Assembly: GCF_037325665.1 (NCBI RefSeq)
Contig: NC_090246.1
Coordinates: forward strand, 37,152,317 to 37,216,316
DNA: 64,000 bases
Direction: 5' to 3'
Source: Littorina saxatilis
Lineage: Eukaryota > Mollusca > Gastropoda > Littorinimorpha > Littorinidae
Positions 13,601 to 24,900 of this stretch are shown here, piece by piece (the stretch's first letter is position 1; every line of letters starts with the position of its first letter). The position numbers and the translations under genes are program-made. A model generated the notes under the pieces. That model had not been told where the DNA came from, ran no database searches, and was given only the letters and a program-made list of their open reading frames with translations.

Positions 13601-16600
13601 CCCTCGGAATCAGAGATGTCGGGGGATAGGCGTAAGCATCGAGGAGCCTCCACAAGAGAGTGAATGCGTCCAAGTGGAACGCATTCATGTCTCGAAAGGG
13701 GCTGACGTACCTGGGAAGCCGAGCGCTGAATCGAGTTACGAACAGATCGATCAGAGGACGGTCCCACCTTGCCCACAGACGCTGTAGAACGTTGTGAGCG
13801 ATGGTCCATTCTGTGGAGAGAACCTGATCGCCCCGACTGAGAATGTCGGCCAGGGCGTTCAGTTTCCCCGGAACGAACTGGACTGACATCCGGACCTGAT
13901 TGGTCTGGCACCAGAGCAGAATCTCCTCCGCCAACAGGGAGAGGGACCGAGAATTGGTGCCCCCCTGGTGGCGAAGGTAAGCTAAGCATGTGGTGTTGTT
14001 GTCCCCGTTGAAAATCAGAGGGGCCAAGGACAGGCCGAATGGGAGGGCCCGAAACTCGAACACTGTGCCCTCCCAAACGAACCGGAGCAGATGTCGGTAC
14101 CCCGGGGCCACCAGGATGTGGAAGTAAGCATCCTGGAGGTCCCAGACATGGCCCAATCGTTTGGCCGGATGGCCAACCGGACCGACGAAGGGGTTTCCAT
14201 CTTGAACTTGCACCTGTGAAGGTACAAGTTCAAGGTGGAGAGGTCCAACACCGGCCTGAACCGGCCGTCCTTTTTGGGGACGGTGAACAGGCGGGAGCAG
14301 AACCCCAGAGAAGGCTGAGAAAGGGGGTAGACCGCCTTCTTCTCGACCAACGAGTTCACCTCGTCCTGAAGAGCCTGCCATCTGGCAGGCTCTCGAGGAG
14401 GGGGGAACGTCCAAGGTAGAGCGGACAATGGAGGTTGTGACGACAGCGGTAGAGAAAACCCCGACCACACCACCCTCAAGAAAAACTGGTTGGAGACCAG
14501 TCTGCCCCACATGCCGCGGGCCCGAAAAAAGGGAACCGACGGACGAAAGAGGGGCAACTTGAGGGGGCGTCAACGTAGGGCCGGGACTCACTGAAAATTC
14601 TGCTGGCGGGCAGGCGCAGGCTTGCGACCACCCCCCCTGGTGGTGCTGCTTCCCCTTACCTGTCTGAGCACCCTTCGTCTTGCTTGGGAACGCAACAGGC
14701 GCCTAAGAGGAGGAAGAAGGAGGCAGTGAAACTGGCTTCTTCTTCTTCTTCTGAGGCTGGGAGCTGGAGGTGACTGTAGCACTTCTCTTACTCCCCGCCG
14801 CCGTCGCCGAAGCAGCGAGGCCAACCATCAGAGAATCAGTGTTCCTCTGGCGTGTGGACTCCACCACAGAACGAACAGTGTCCGGATGAAAGAGGGAAGA
14901 AGGCTGAGGAAACGTGTTCCTCAGACTCTTCCTCATATCCGGAGGCACTATAGAAGTAGGCAGAAAATGATCACGGAACAGGGCCAATAAAGTGGACCCG
15001 TGTTCCAATGGCCAATTCTGCCGCAGACGTCACGCACGATCGCACGGCATGCAAAGCCCGATCCACTCGAACCGTGTCAAGGACCCGAGTGGAATCGGAC
15101 TCTGCCCGATCGGGAGGGTCCAACAGTGTGGACAGCGTGCTCATCCATGTCAAGGCCTGTGATTGGGCCTCGACTGTGGAAGAAACGGTGGCCTCAAGAT
15201 TGTGGAACGAAGCAGAGCTCAGTTCCACCTTCTTGACCGAAGGCACCTCCCCAACGAACACATCACCGTCAGCCCCACCCTAAACACTCGAAGTCTGGAA
15301 AGGGAGAGTTCGAGAGTCAAAGGGAAAAGGGAGGGACGAAACAGATTGGACACGAGGAAACAGTGGAGGTGCGCCTCCCGAAGGAAAGCATGGCACTGAA
15401 CCCGCGTCCTCCCGAGGAACATAGGTCGCGTTTGCACGTGAATCTGTACTCCTCAGGCGATGTGCTGCCGCTTCCACCGTGGCACTTAGACTAGGGTGGA
15501 ACGCGAATTGCCGGCGGCCGGATCGTTCATAAAACGAGCCGCCGGCAGACGCGGCGTGAGCCTCCCGCGCCCGGGCCGAAGCGGACTCAAAGGACGAGAG
15601 GGCGTCTCAGGGAAGGACGTCCTGAAACTGTTCAAACGTCCTTCTAGCTGTGCGAGGACGAGCCTCCTGCCTCTCGTCCTCAGACCCCGGGTCCACGTCC
15701 TGTGTGTCAACACTAGACGACAGACGCTTAAGAGAGGCATCCGTGACGTCAAGACGCCGCGTGATGTCTGTCATGTACTGTTGGAAAGTACGAAGCATAG
15801 CTTCGGAAGTTCCATCAGAAACCGGCAAGGGTAGAGGTTCAGTGTTAACCTCAGGGCGACCCTGATCCTCCTCCCTATCGTCCTACGACTCACTCTCCTC
15901 TTCACTTCCCGACAACTCCTCAAAAGCAGGAGTGTAGGGAGCTTGAGGGGGAAGAGCCGAAAGCGATGAAGCAGGCTGTGAAGAAACGCCCACAGAAGCA
16001 AGAGGCCGCGAAGACCCCTGCCCCAAAGACGAAACGTCTCCAGCAGCCGAAGGGGGAGAAAAACAACAACCCTGCGACTGTTGGGTCAGCCCAGCCAACG
16101 AACCCCCGCCATTTATAGACTGAACAGGAACCCATCGGGTCTGATCAGAAAAGAAATGGTCCGGTCCGGTCGGGGGTGCCGATCCGGTCCGGTAGGGTGG
16201 TCCGGTCCGGTGCCGTACCATCCGGAGGTCCCGTTCAGCACCGAACCATCGTACCCACAGAAGTGTTCGGGTGGTTAGGTCCGGACGTGGACATACCGTA
16301 CCATCCGGACCCGTAGGTCCGGTGGTCCGGTATGGTCCGGTTCGGTGCCAGACCATCCAGACCAACAGAGGTGGTCGGGTGGTCCCGCACCGGACCATCC
16401 GGACCCGTAGGTCCGGACCCGTAGGTCCGGTACCATCCGGAGGTCCTGTTCGGCACCGAACCATCCGTACGCACAGAAGTGTTCGGGTGGTTCGGTCCGG
16501 GCGTGGACGTACCGTACCATCCGGACCCGTAGGTCCGGTTCGGTGCCAGACCATACGGACCAACAGAGGTGGTCGGGTGGTCCGGACCGGTCCGGTAGGG

Positions 16601-19600
16601 TGGTCCGGTCCGGTGTTCCGGTCCGGTCCCGTACCATCCGGAGGTCCCGTTCGGTACCGAACCATCCGTACCCACAGAAGTGTTCGGGTGGCTCGGTCCG
16701 GACGTGGACACACCGTACCATCCGGACCCGTAAGTCCGGTATGGTCCGGCTCGGTGCCAGACCATCCGGACCAACAAAGGTGGTCGGGTGGTCCGGTCCG
16801 GACCGGACCACCGGTCCAGCACCGGACCATCCGGACCCGTAGGTCCGGTCCGGTCCCGCACCATCCGGAGGTCCCGTTCGGCACCGAACCACCCGTACCC
16901 ACAGAAGTGTTCGGGTGGCTCGGTCCGGACGTGGACATACCGTACCATCCGGACCCGTAGGTCCGGTTCGGTGCCAGACCATCCGGACCAACAGAGGTGG
17001 TCGGGTGGTCCGGACCGATCCGGTAGGGTGGCCCGGTGTTCCGGTCCTGTGGTCCGGTCCCATACCATCCGGAGGTCCCGTACGGCACCGAACCATCCGT
17101 ACCCACTGAAGTGTTCGGTCCGGACGTGGACCTACCGTACCATCCGGACCCGTAGGTCCGGTGGTCCGGTATGGTCCGGTTCGGTGACAGACCATCCGGA
17201 CCAACAGAGGTGGTCGGGTGGTCCGGTACCGGACCATCCGAACCCGTAGATTCGGTCCGGTCCCGTACCATCCGGAGGTCCCGTTCGGTACCGAACCATC
17301 CGTACCCACAGAAGTGTTCGGGTGGCTCGGTCCGGACGTGGACATACCGTACCATCCGGACCCGTAGGTCCGGCATGGTCCGGTTCGGTGCCAGACCACC
17401 CGGACCAACAGAGGTGGTCGAGTGGTCCGGTCCCGACCGGACCACTGGTCCGGTACCGTACCCTCCGGACCCGTAGGTCCGGTGTGTTCCGGTTCGGTGC
17501 CAGACCACCCAGACCAACAGAGGTGGTCGGGTGGTCCGGTCCCGACCGAACCACTGGTCCCGTACCGTACCATCCGGACCCGTAGGTCCGGGGGGTCCGG
17601 CAAGGGCCAGAGGTACTGTCCCGCACCGGACCCTAAGGTCCGGTACGGTCCCGTACCATGGGTCCCGTCCGGACCAAACCCGGAGGTCAAGTCCAGTCGG
17701 GACCCGTGGGTCCGGTTCGATCCCGACCCGTAAGCCTGGAACGTTCCGGACCCTTGGTCCGGACCATCCGTCACCCGAACACCAGACGCTAAGGAATGGC
17801 GTGGGGTCAAGACGGTCCGGTCGGAGGTGTCGGTCTGAGCAACAGAAACAATGTTCCCGTCGCCCTGACCATTCGACAGAAGTACCACGTTCTGTCGAAC
17901 ACCTCCACGTCCAGTAACTAGTCGGCCGGAGCGTTTCAAGAGGGACAGCCACCAGTCACACGGACGTCAGAGGGAACCGTAGTAGCAGTGGTCGTAGGCA
18001 CGAAGCCTGAAACCCCTGCCCCCACAGGACCGCCCTGAACGGGGTCAATTCGCATCCCAACCCCAGCGGGGAGGGAATTCAGAGACCCCGTCATCTCCTC
18101 CGATCTCCCCCCCCAGGAGGCCGAAACTACTGTCAAAACAGCAGCAGACGACCCAGCGAGGGAGTTCAGAGGAGGACCCGTGTCCCTCCTGGCTTCCACA
18201 GCGGTGGAAACCGAGGAGGGCACAGGAGAGGCACCGGAAAAGGAAGATTTTAATGCCAACTGCACCCGGTGTTCCCAGGCGGTCACCCATCCAAGTACTA
18301 ACCGGGCCCGACGTTGCTTAACTTCGGTGGTCGGACGAGAACCGGTGTTTTCAACGTGGTATGGCCGTTGGCTGTCAAAACCTGAGTCTCTCCAGTAGCC
18401 CCTAGATCGGATTCACCAACCCCCAAAGAGGGTTGGGAATCGACCTGCCCCCGGATTCGAGCCAGGGGGGAGAAGGAAACCTTCCCCCCAGGCTTGAAAC
18501 CGGGAGGAGCTGAAGCCTGAGACTGAGGGCCGGACAACGGCGTCGAAGGGGGGGAAGCCTGTTCCACTGAAGGAGAAGGAGAAAGAAGCTTTTTCTTTCC
18601 CCTCGACCTTCCCCGAACCTTCGACGGCGCAGCCCCGCCCGAAGTCTCAGGCTCAAGCCCAGCCTGTTTGAGCAAGCTCGCATTGAGCTTGCTCAAACAG
18701 GCTTTCTCCGCCCTCCCTCGCCGCAAACGCAAAGCGTTTGGGGAGGGAGAGTCGGAGCGCCGAAAGATCCCCTTCTCCGTGCGTAAAACATGACGCTGGG
18801 CGCCCGGAGAAGGGTTGCCCCCGGCAGACTCTGGTTCCGTAGAACCAGAGCCCAAAACAGGACGAGACATCCTACCTCGCCCTGTACGTACCCTTAAAGA
18901 CCGAGAATTAACAAAATTCAAAGAAAATTTAGGTCAATACTCAAGTGAATGCGGCGAAACGAGAAGCAGACGACCGGTCACCACGAAGTAGGACGGGAGG
19001 CACGCCGAGTCCGCCACACAAAAACGGAGGCACAAGTTGAAGGAAACACAACGTAGCCTCAAGCCAGAAGTGGAATAACACACAATAATCCAACAGGTGA
19101 TAGTCCACACAGAAAAGGAGCCTCTTAGTCCAAAATAATCCGGGAGCGTAGCAGAAACACAGCCGGTCTGACACGCGCGAAAAAAGAAAGAGGACGCGCC
19201 ACCTACATCCTGTAAGGGGGAAGCACTCGGACAGTGCTTGGGATCCACGGTGGCGCATGGTTATGGGAGATAATTGTACCCACTCAGCGTTTTGTCCAAT
19301 TTTTTCGGCCTATAATAGATAATGTGCAAGAATAGTACTGTCGAGGTAAGTGTTATATTGACACGTTTTGTTTTGTCATAAATTAAACGTACCAATAACA
19401 TACCATTCTTGTTTTGTGTTTCATTCCTTAGTTAACCTTAATGCAAAGTAACGGCCACAGTTTTGCACTTGTCTTTCTTTTTTTTAGGTGTGTGTTTGGG
19501 GTTTTCAGTTTAAATAAATAGGAAAGCAAGCAAAAATAAAACGAGATAAGAATGAGCAAGAGTTAGCCAGCACCGGTCTTCTGACCTACAGAAGGAAGAG

Positions 19601-21909
19601 AAATGTACAGAGATAACGGTTGTGGGAGTGAAATATTGTAGGAAGGACTTGGGTGTAGGAGTGACATTTTAAAATACTCTCACTCTCAGCATCAGCTTTG
19701 CCATCAACTTACTGCTTGTACAAGATCAGCCTGCGCGTTGTCGAGTTGTGATCTGAGACTTGTGATCTCTGTGTCTTTCTGTGTACATTGTTTCTTCAGT
19801 TCTTCTACATCAGAATTCAGCCTGGAGAGTGATGCTTGCAACAGCGCTGTTTCAGTGGGGCCGTTTTCCTTGACGCCCTCACCCCCACCCCCCTGGCTTA
19901 GCAGTTTGGCTTCTGAGACTGTCAGCTCATTTTTCTGGAAAGAAATGATGACATGTTGATCAGAAAAAAGCTGGAGAAAAAGAAAGATTGAACAGAACAA
20001 GTGATCAGTTATAATAATAACAAAAACATTAGCAGAAAACATTGCAGAACGTTCTATTTTTACCCTGACCCGTCAGCCACTTCTGAACTTTTTTCCACCT
20101 GCCAGCAGAATCTGGAATTTGAAATTCTTCATGAACAGTCAAAAGCATCAATATTACCAAGCAATGCTGGACATCCAAAAGCCTTGTAACACCTTGACAA
20201 AAATAAAAGTTAAGACTCACCAATTTCTCCACCTGTTCCTCCTTTTCTTTCAACTGTAAGCTCAACGCCTGCATCTCTCTTTGCAAGGATTCCACCCCTG
20301 TCCCGTTCGCTGTACCCTGTGTCTGACCTGAATACACACACAAACACACGTTCAAGGAAAAAGTAAAATGGATGGTATGGGCTAGGGACCAGTGTTTTAT
20401 TTTGAATTGAGTAAAACACAACAACAACAAAATAGAAACACGTTTAAGTGCAGTGCAGAAAATGTGCCAAAATAACAAACCCTTTCAGACAGACACACAC
20501 ACGAATAGTAATATGCATATCCTTATGTCAAAAGTTAAATTCACACATTTCAAAAATGCTTTCTGTTTACAACAGTGATATTGAAATAAGCGTATTTGAA
20601 ATCACACTGGAATCCCCCTTGTCTTTCTTTCTTTATTTGGTGTTTGACGTCGTTTTCAACCGTTCAAGGTTATATCGCGACGGGGAAAGGGGGGAGATGG
20701 GATAGAGTCACTTGTTAATTGTTTCTTGTTCACAAAAGCACTTATTAAAAAAACTGCTCCAGGGGCTTGCAACGTAGTACAATATATGACCTTACTGGGA
20801 GAATGCAAGTTTCCAGTACAAAGGACTTAACATTTCTTACATACTGAATCCCCCTTGTAAGACTTCCCCTTTTTAAAGACCCGACTTTCTCAGACTTGGG
20901 AGTACCTCTGTTATTGCCAAGATAGAATAAAACAAATCTTATGTAACAAACAACAGTTTCTTCACCTTTCTGTGCTTTCAGCAGAGAGTTTTGGTCTTTT
21001 AATTGCTGGACTTGTGAGCGCAACTCCTCTATCGTGGCCGTTGCTGCAGAGTGTTTGGACTGTAGCGCCAGAACTTGCTGTGACATGTCATTCAGCTTCT
21101 GGTCCTGTTCACACAAGAGATACATGTTAACCAAAATGAGTGCCGGCTGTATATCAAACTCAACCATGCATACTTGGACAGGACTTCCGCATATGATTAA
21201 AAGATACAAGGTGCAGTGCAGAAGCCCTGCTTCACATCTGAGAACTTTTCACAATAAAGAAATGGCAACAGATCTTGTGTAAAACAGTGGGCGAACTACA
21301 CAGACTGTAGGACTTGGGTGGTAGGCGAACGACTCAAGGACTATGCTTAGTACACACCCTCAATACTGAGTTAGCATGATAGAACAGACAGTACCGACCT
21401 GTTCTTTGATGAGTTCCTTGTAGTTTTCCACAATGCTTTCATGTTCCCGTCGACTGGCTGCTTTGAGACCCATGTTTTCTGCCCCTGAGACTGCCATCAG
21501 CACTTCGTCTGCAAAACAAGACACAGTGGTTTTGTATTGTAATACCTTTGTAAGGCTGGGTAAAATGTGAGCACACAATATTACAGATGTATGGCAGCAT
21601 AAACAAAGAAAACAGGAAAATGAAAATCTCACGACTCTTAATATCTGCACAGAACACAAGATCCAAGAAACAAAGGGAGGTAAGCGCTCTAACAGTCTCC
21701 TGACATCGTGTTCTCTCAAGTCCAGTAATAAGATGCCCGGAGACTGTTTCTGCATAACTTTCACTTACTGTTGTTGTCTACAGCACTTACTTCCCTTGGT
21801 TTCTCAGATCTTATCATGTGTTCTGCCGCACTTGGTCATAAATTTCTCTTCTGTACAGAACACAATTTACACAGACACAGGAACAGAGAGACAGACAGAC
21901 ACACACACA

Positions 21910-21968
<59 letters not shown>

Positions 21969-24900
21969 TGTCCACTCACTTTCTAAGTGCTTGAATAACC
22001 CGGTAAACTCAAAGTCAAAGACAATCTCGCTGGGATGCTTGTAGTGCAGGTGTGGTTTCTTGGCTGCTCGTGTGTAGCTCTCGTTCTTGCCGACCGACGT
22101 CAGTTTGTCTGTGAACATTTCCAGTCCTATCCTGTTCTGGATGATTTCCTTCAGTGAGGCTCTGAAAATTAACATCACTAGGAATGTTTACATGTTTCTC
22201 GCAAAAAGAGAGACATCTTTTAACCAACAGAACAAAGATGGCATTTAGGAGTATACTGTACATCATCTCAAACTGGACTTGTTATTCCTTGGTATACAAT
22301 TCAGCATGAGCTACAAGGTTCTGCTAAGTGGTGTATGAAACAAAACATAAGAAAGCGCATATACAGTACATTGGAACCCCCCTTTATAGACCTAAAAAAA
22401 TAATGGAAAAAAAGGAGAAAATCATGTCTTCAAATCGTTGTAACTAAACAGACAGCATGAACAAAGCAAACATCTGAAATAAATAAGGACTTAAGAAAAA
22501 GGAGGCGTCGGTCTTAGCACATAACCCCATCATGTCCCAAAATAGTCACTAGTACTGGGGACAGTAATAGAAATTTAGCATAGCATAGGAGGTGTCGATT
22601 TGCACAGTATAACATTAATGGTGTCAAATAAATCAGATCACCAAATCAGTGCCAATGTGTCTACTGTTACACTTCAAGGAATAAACCATTGTTTCTTAAC
22701 ATTAATTTAAAATAAATAATCTCCCAGAATGCATTGCTCTCTGGCACATAAACAATTCAAGGTATAACTGATGATTTCCAACTTACTTGGTGAACGAGGG
22801 ATTCTGGTCATCATTGGACACCATACACAGACCCAGCAGGAAGGCACATAGACCTTGTACTATCAGCTCCAGCTCATCTCCCTCTGATGATGACACTTGT
22901 GAGATCAACTCAACGCTGGTTAAGGTCAGTACTGTGTACGTTCTCATAAACAAATGTGAAAAGCAACAGGTAAATCTGTCGTAAATGTACACATACTTGA
23001 ACAAACTAATGATTAGGTAAGGAACTCTTGGAAATCATAGATTGTTTGATCTATTTCATCTTTAAATACTTGCATGTTAAGAATCTGTGCCAAATAAGTC
23101 TAATTCACCTGTCTTAGATTTCAATCTGGGCAAAATCAGTTGCCTTCAGCTTTTTAACATTGAAGACTCTGTTCCTGAACTTACAGCTTATGATCAAAAG
23201 CCGATCATCACATGTTAGGCAAACCCATGATATTACCCAACCAACACATGTATCAATCTGCATGTTCTCAAAAAAAAAGGATACATAAGGCACATTAGCG
23301 GAGTTGGAGAGAAAGTGTGTGACAGCCACAGGACAGTCTGCTAACCACGATGACAGCAACATCAGCAGGCCAACCCTGGTCTGCAGCTTCACTCCCTGGA
23401 AACGAAGAGATCTGAATTTGAATCTCTATGAAAGAAACATCTTAGTGAACATTCTGAGAACTGAATATAAATATAAATTCCAAGGGAATTACATCTTAGT
23501 TGCACTCCCAAAATAGTGAGAGAAAAATGAACACTTGTTATATTTCACGTCACCTTTCCCCCACTGTGACAAAGTTAAGCAATTCTGCTGAAATGGTGAC
23601 AAAAAGAAGAATGAGAATACATAACAATTGTATACGAATCCATAAGGCTTGGGTTTATTTTTTCATTTTAAGCACAAGGGTGCCAACACCACTGAACCAT
23701 CGCAACTGACATGCTTCACAGATACTTGATCAAAACGGTTCTTACCTGGGCCAGCATATTACAGCACTGTTGCAGCAGGGAAACAGGTGGGTTGCCCAGG
23801 CTGGTAGCGAGCTGCACACGCAGAAGCTGCTCTCGCTGACTGGTGTTGCCCAAGATGGCATGCAGCATGGCCACCGCAGCAAACCAGTTGGACAGTGAGT
23901 CCCCACTGAACAGACCCCCGCATAGCAACTGGCCGGCTGAGATTGTGTTGGCTGAAATGTTTGAAGTGAGTTGTAAAATGAGAGAAATAATCATGCAAAG
24001 CATCAAAGTTGTTCAGATAGGGTTCTATGAAAGTGGGTGCATCTTTGGCTAGGTCTACAACTTGGTAAAGTGCAAGTAACTTGAATGTGTTAGCAGACCG
24101 CATGCATATGCCACGTACGGATTAGCCTGCAGCGAGGTCGCCAACAACCGCCAATAATTTTTTTTTAAATCACAGAATTACAGCCTACATGTATCCTTCT
24201 TACTAGCATGTAAGAACTGGAGTCTTTACTTGCAGTTAAACAGTGTCACACATTTAGAGGTTGCAAAAACTTAAGAAATTACATCAAACTTAACTTGTTC
24301 ATCCAATTATAACAAGCAGGGTTCCTGCAGGGCAGAGCTGATACAATTCAAGGAGTTTTCAAGGACATTTCCAGGACCAAATAAATGCTTTTCAAGGACA
24401 TGATTTTCCCCAAATTAATGCAAAGCACCAAGCTTACCTTCAGTTTTTCAAGTCATCAAGTTTCTGGTGAATTTCTATTAGTCATTCCGTAGTTGTTTCC
24501 CTTGCCAACTTCCGGGAAGGGAAGCAACTACGGGTGACTAGTAATAGTTCATCTGCTTTCGTTTTCACTCGATCTTTTATTCTCCCAAAATGTGTACTGT
24601 ATTTGACGAAAAAAAAGGGGGTTGCATTTTTTTTAAAATAAGACAAGCTGCTGACGAAATGTATAGACAACAATTTGGAAAAATCAAGTACTTTTCAATG
24701 ACTATTTAACAAAACTCTATTTTCAAGCACTTTTCAAGGCCTGGAAAAGGTTTTCCAATTTTCAAGGAGTTTTCCAGGGTTCAAGGACTCTGTACGAACC
24801 CTGAACAAGTGGTCTGGGTGGCCGAGTGGTAAGCGCACTTGCCTCGGAAGCGAGAGGTTGCGAGTTCGACCCTGGGTCAGGGCGTTAGCAATTTTCTTCC

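Larger units (their letters stand above)
14588..18921 (-). other. El2 gag-like zone with inserted cargo (fossil part)
   Basis: This zone lies between the 5' terminal repeat and RT. It has Ser/Pro/Arg-rich open stretches of gag-like composition near 14.7-15.9 and 18.4-18.9 kb, but no recognised domain. It is interrupted by the GGTCCGG array (16.16-17.64 kb) and by a 5S rRNA sequence (18252-18372). It is about twice the length of the El1 gag region, mostly because of the array. Confidence 0.5.
12315..19362 (-). mobile_element. El2: DIRS-type retroelement, broken, carrying 5S rRNA and a GC-rich array (fossil)
   Basis: Coding strand is minus. Inverted terminal repeats at 12.36-12.52 and 19.19-19.34 kb read as identical over about 150 bp. 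An internal complementary region lies at about 12.59-12.69 kb. Parts: recombinase (12.7-13.6 kb), RT/RNase H (13.4-14.6 kb, shorter than in El1), a long gag-like zone (14.6-18.9 kb) holding the 16.2-17.6 kb array and a 5S rRNA sequence. The coding parts are broken in several places. Identical ends on a broken body suggest a recent insertion driven by another element. It sits in a family H repeat with no target duplication. Confidence 0.85.

Noticed and set aside
16157-17952. Long open frames on both strands through the GC-rich array
   Set aside because: The repeat unit lacks stop words, so open frames arise automatically. The translations are Gly/Pro/Thr/Arg repeats without a domain.
22909-22915. 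Longer 5' border for USO1 exon 14 (acceptor ACCAG at 22916)
   Set aside because: It breaks the reading phase with exon 13. The GAG/TTG acceptor keeps phase and gives NVPY-LISQ, matching the vertebrate NVPF-LTGQ.
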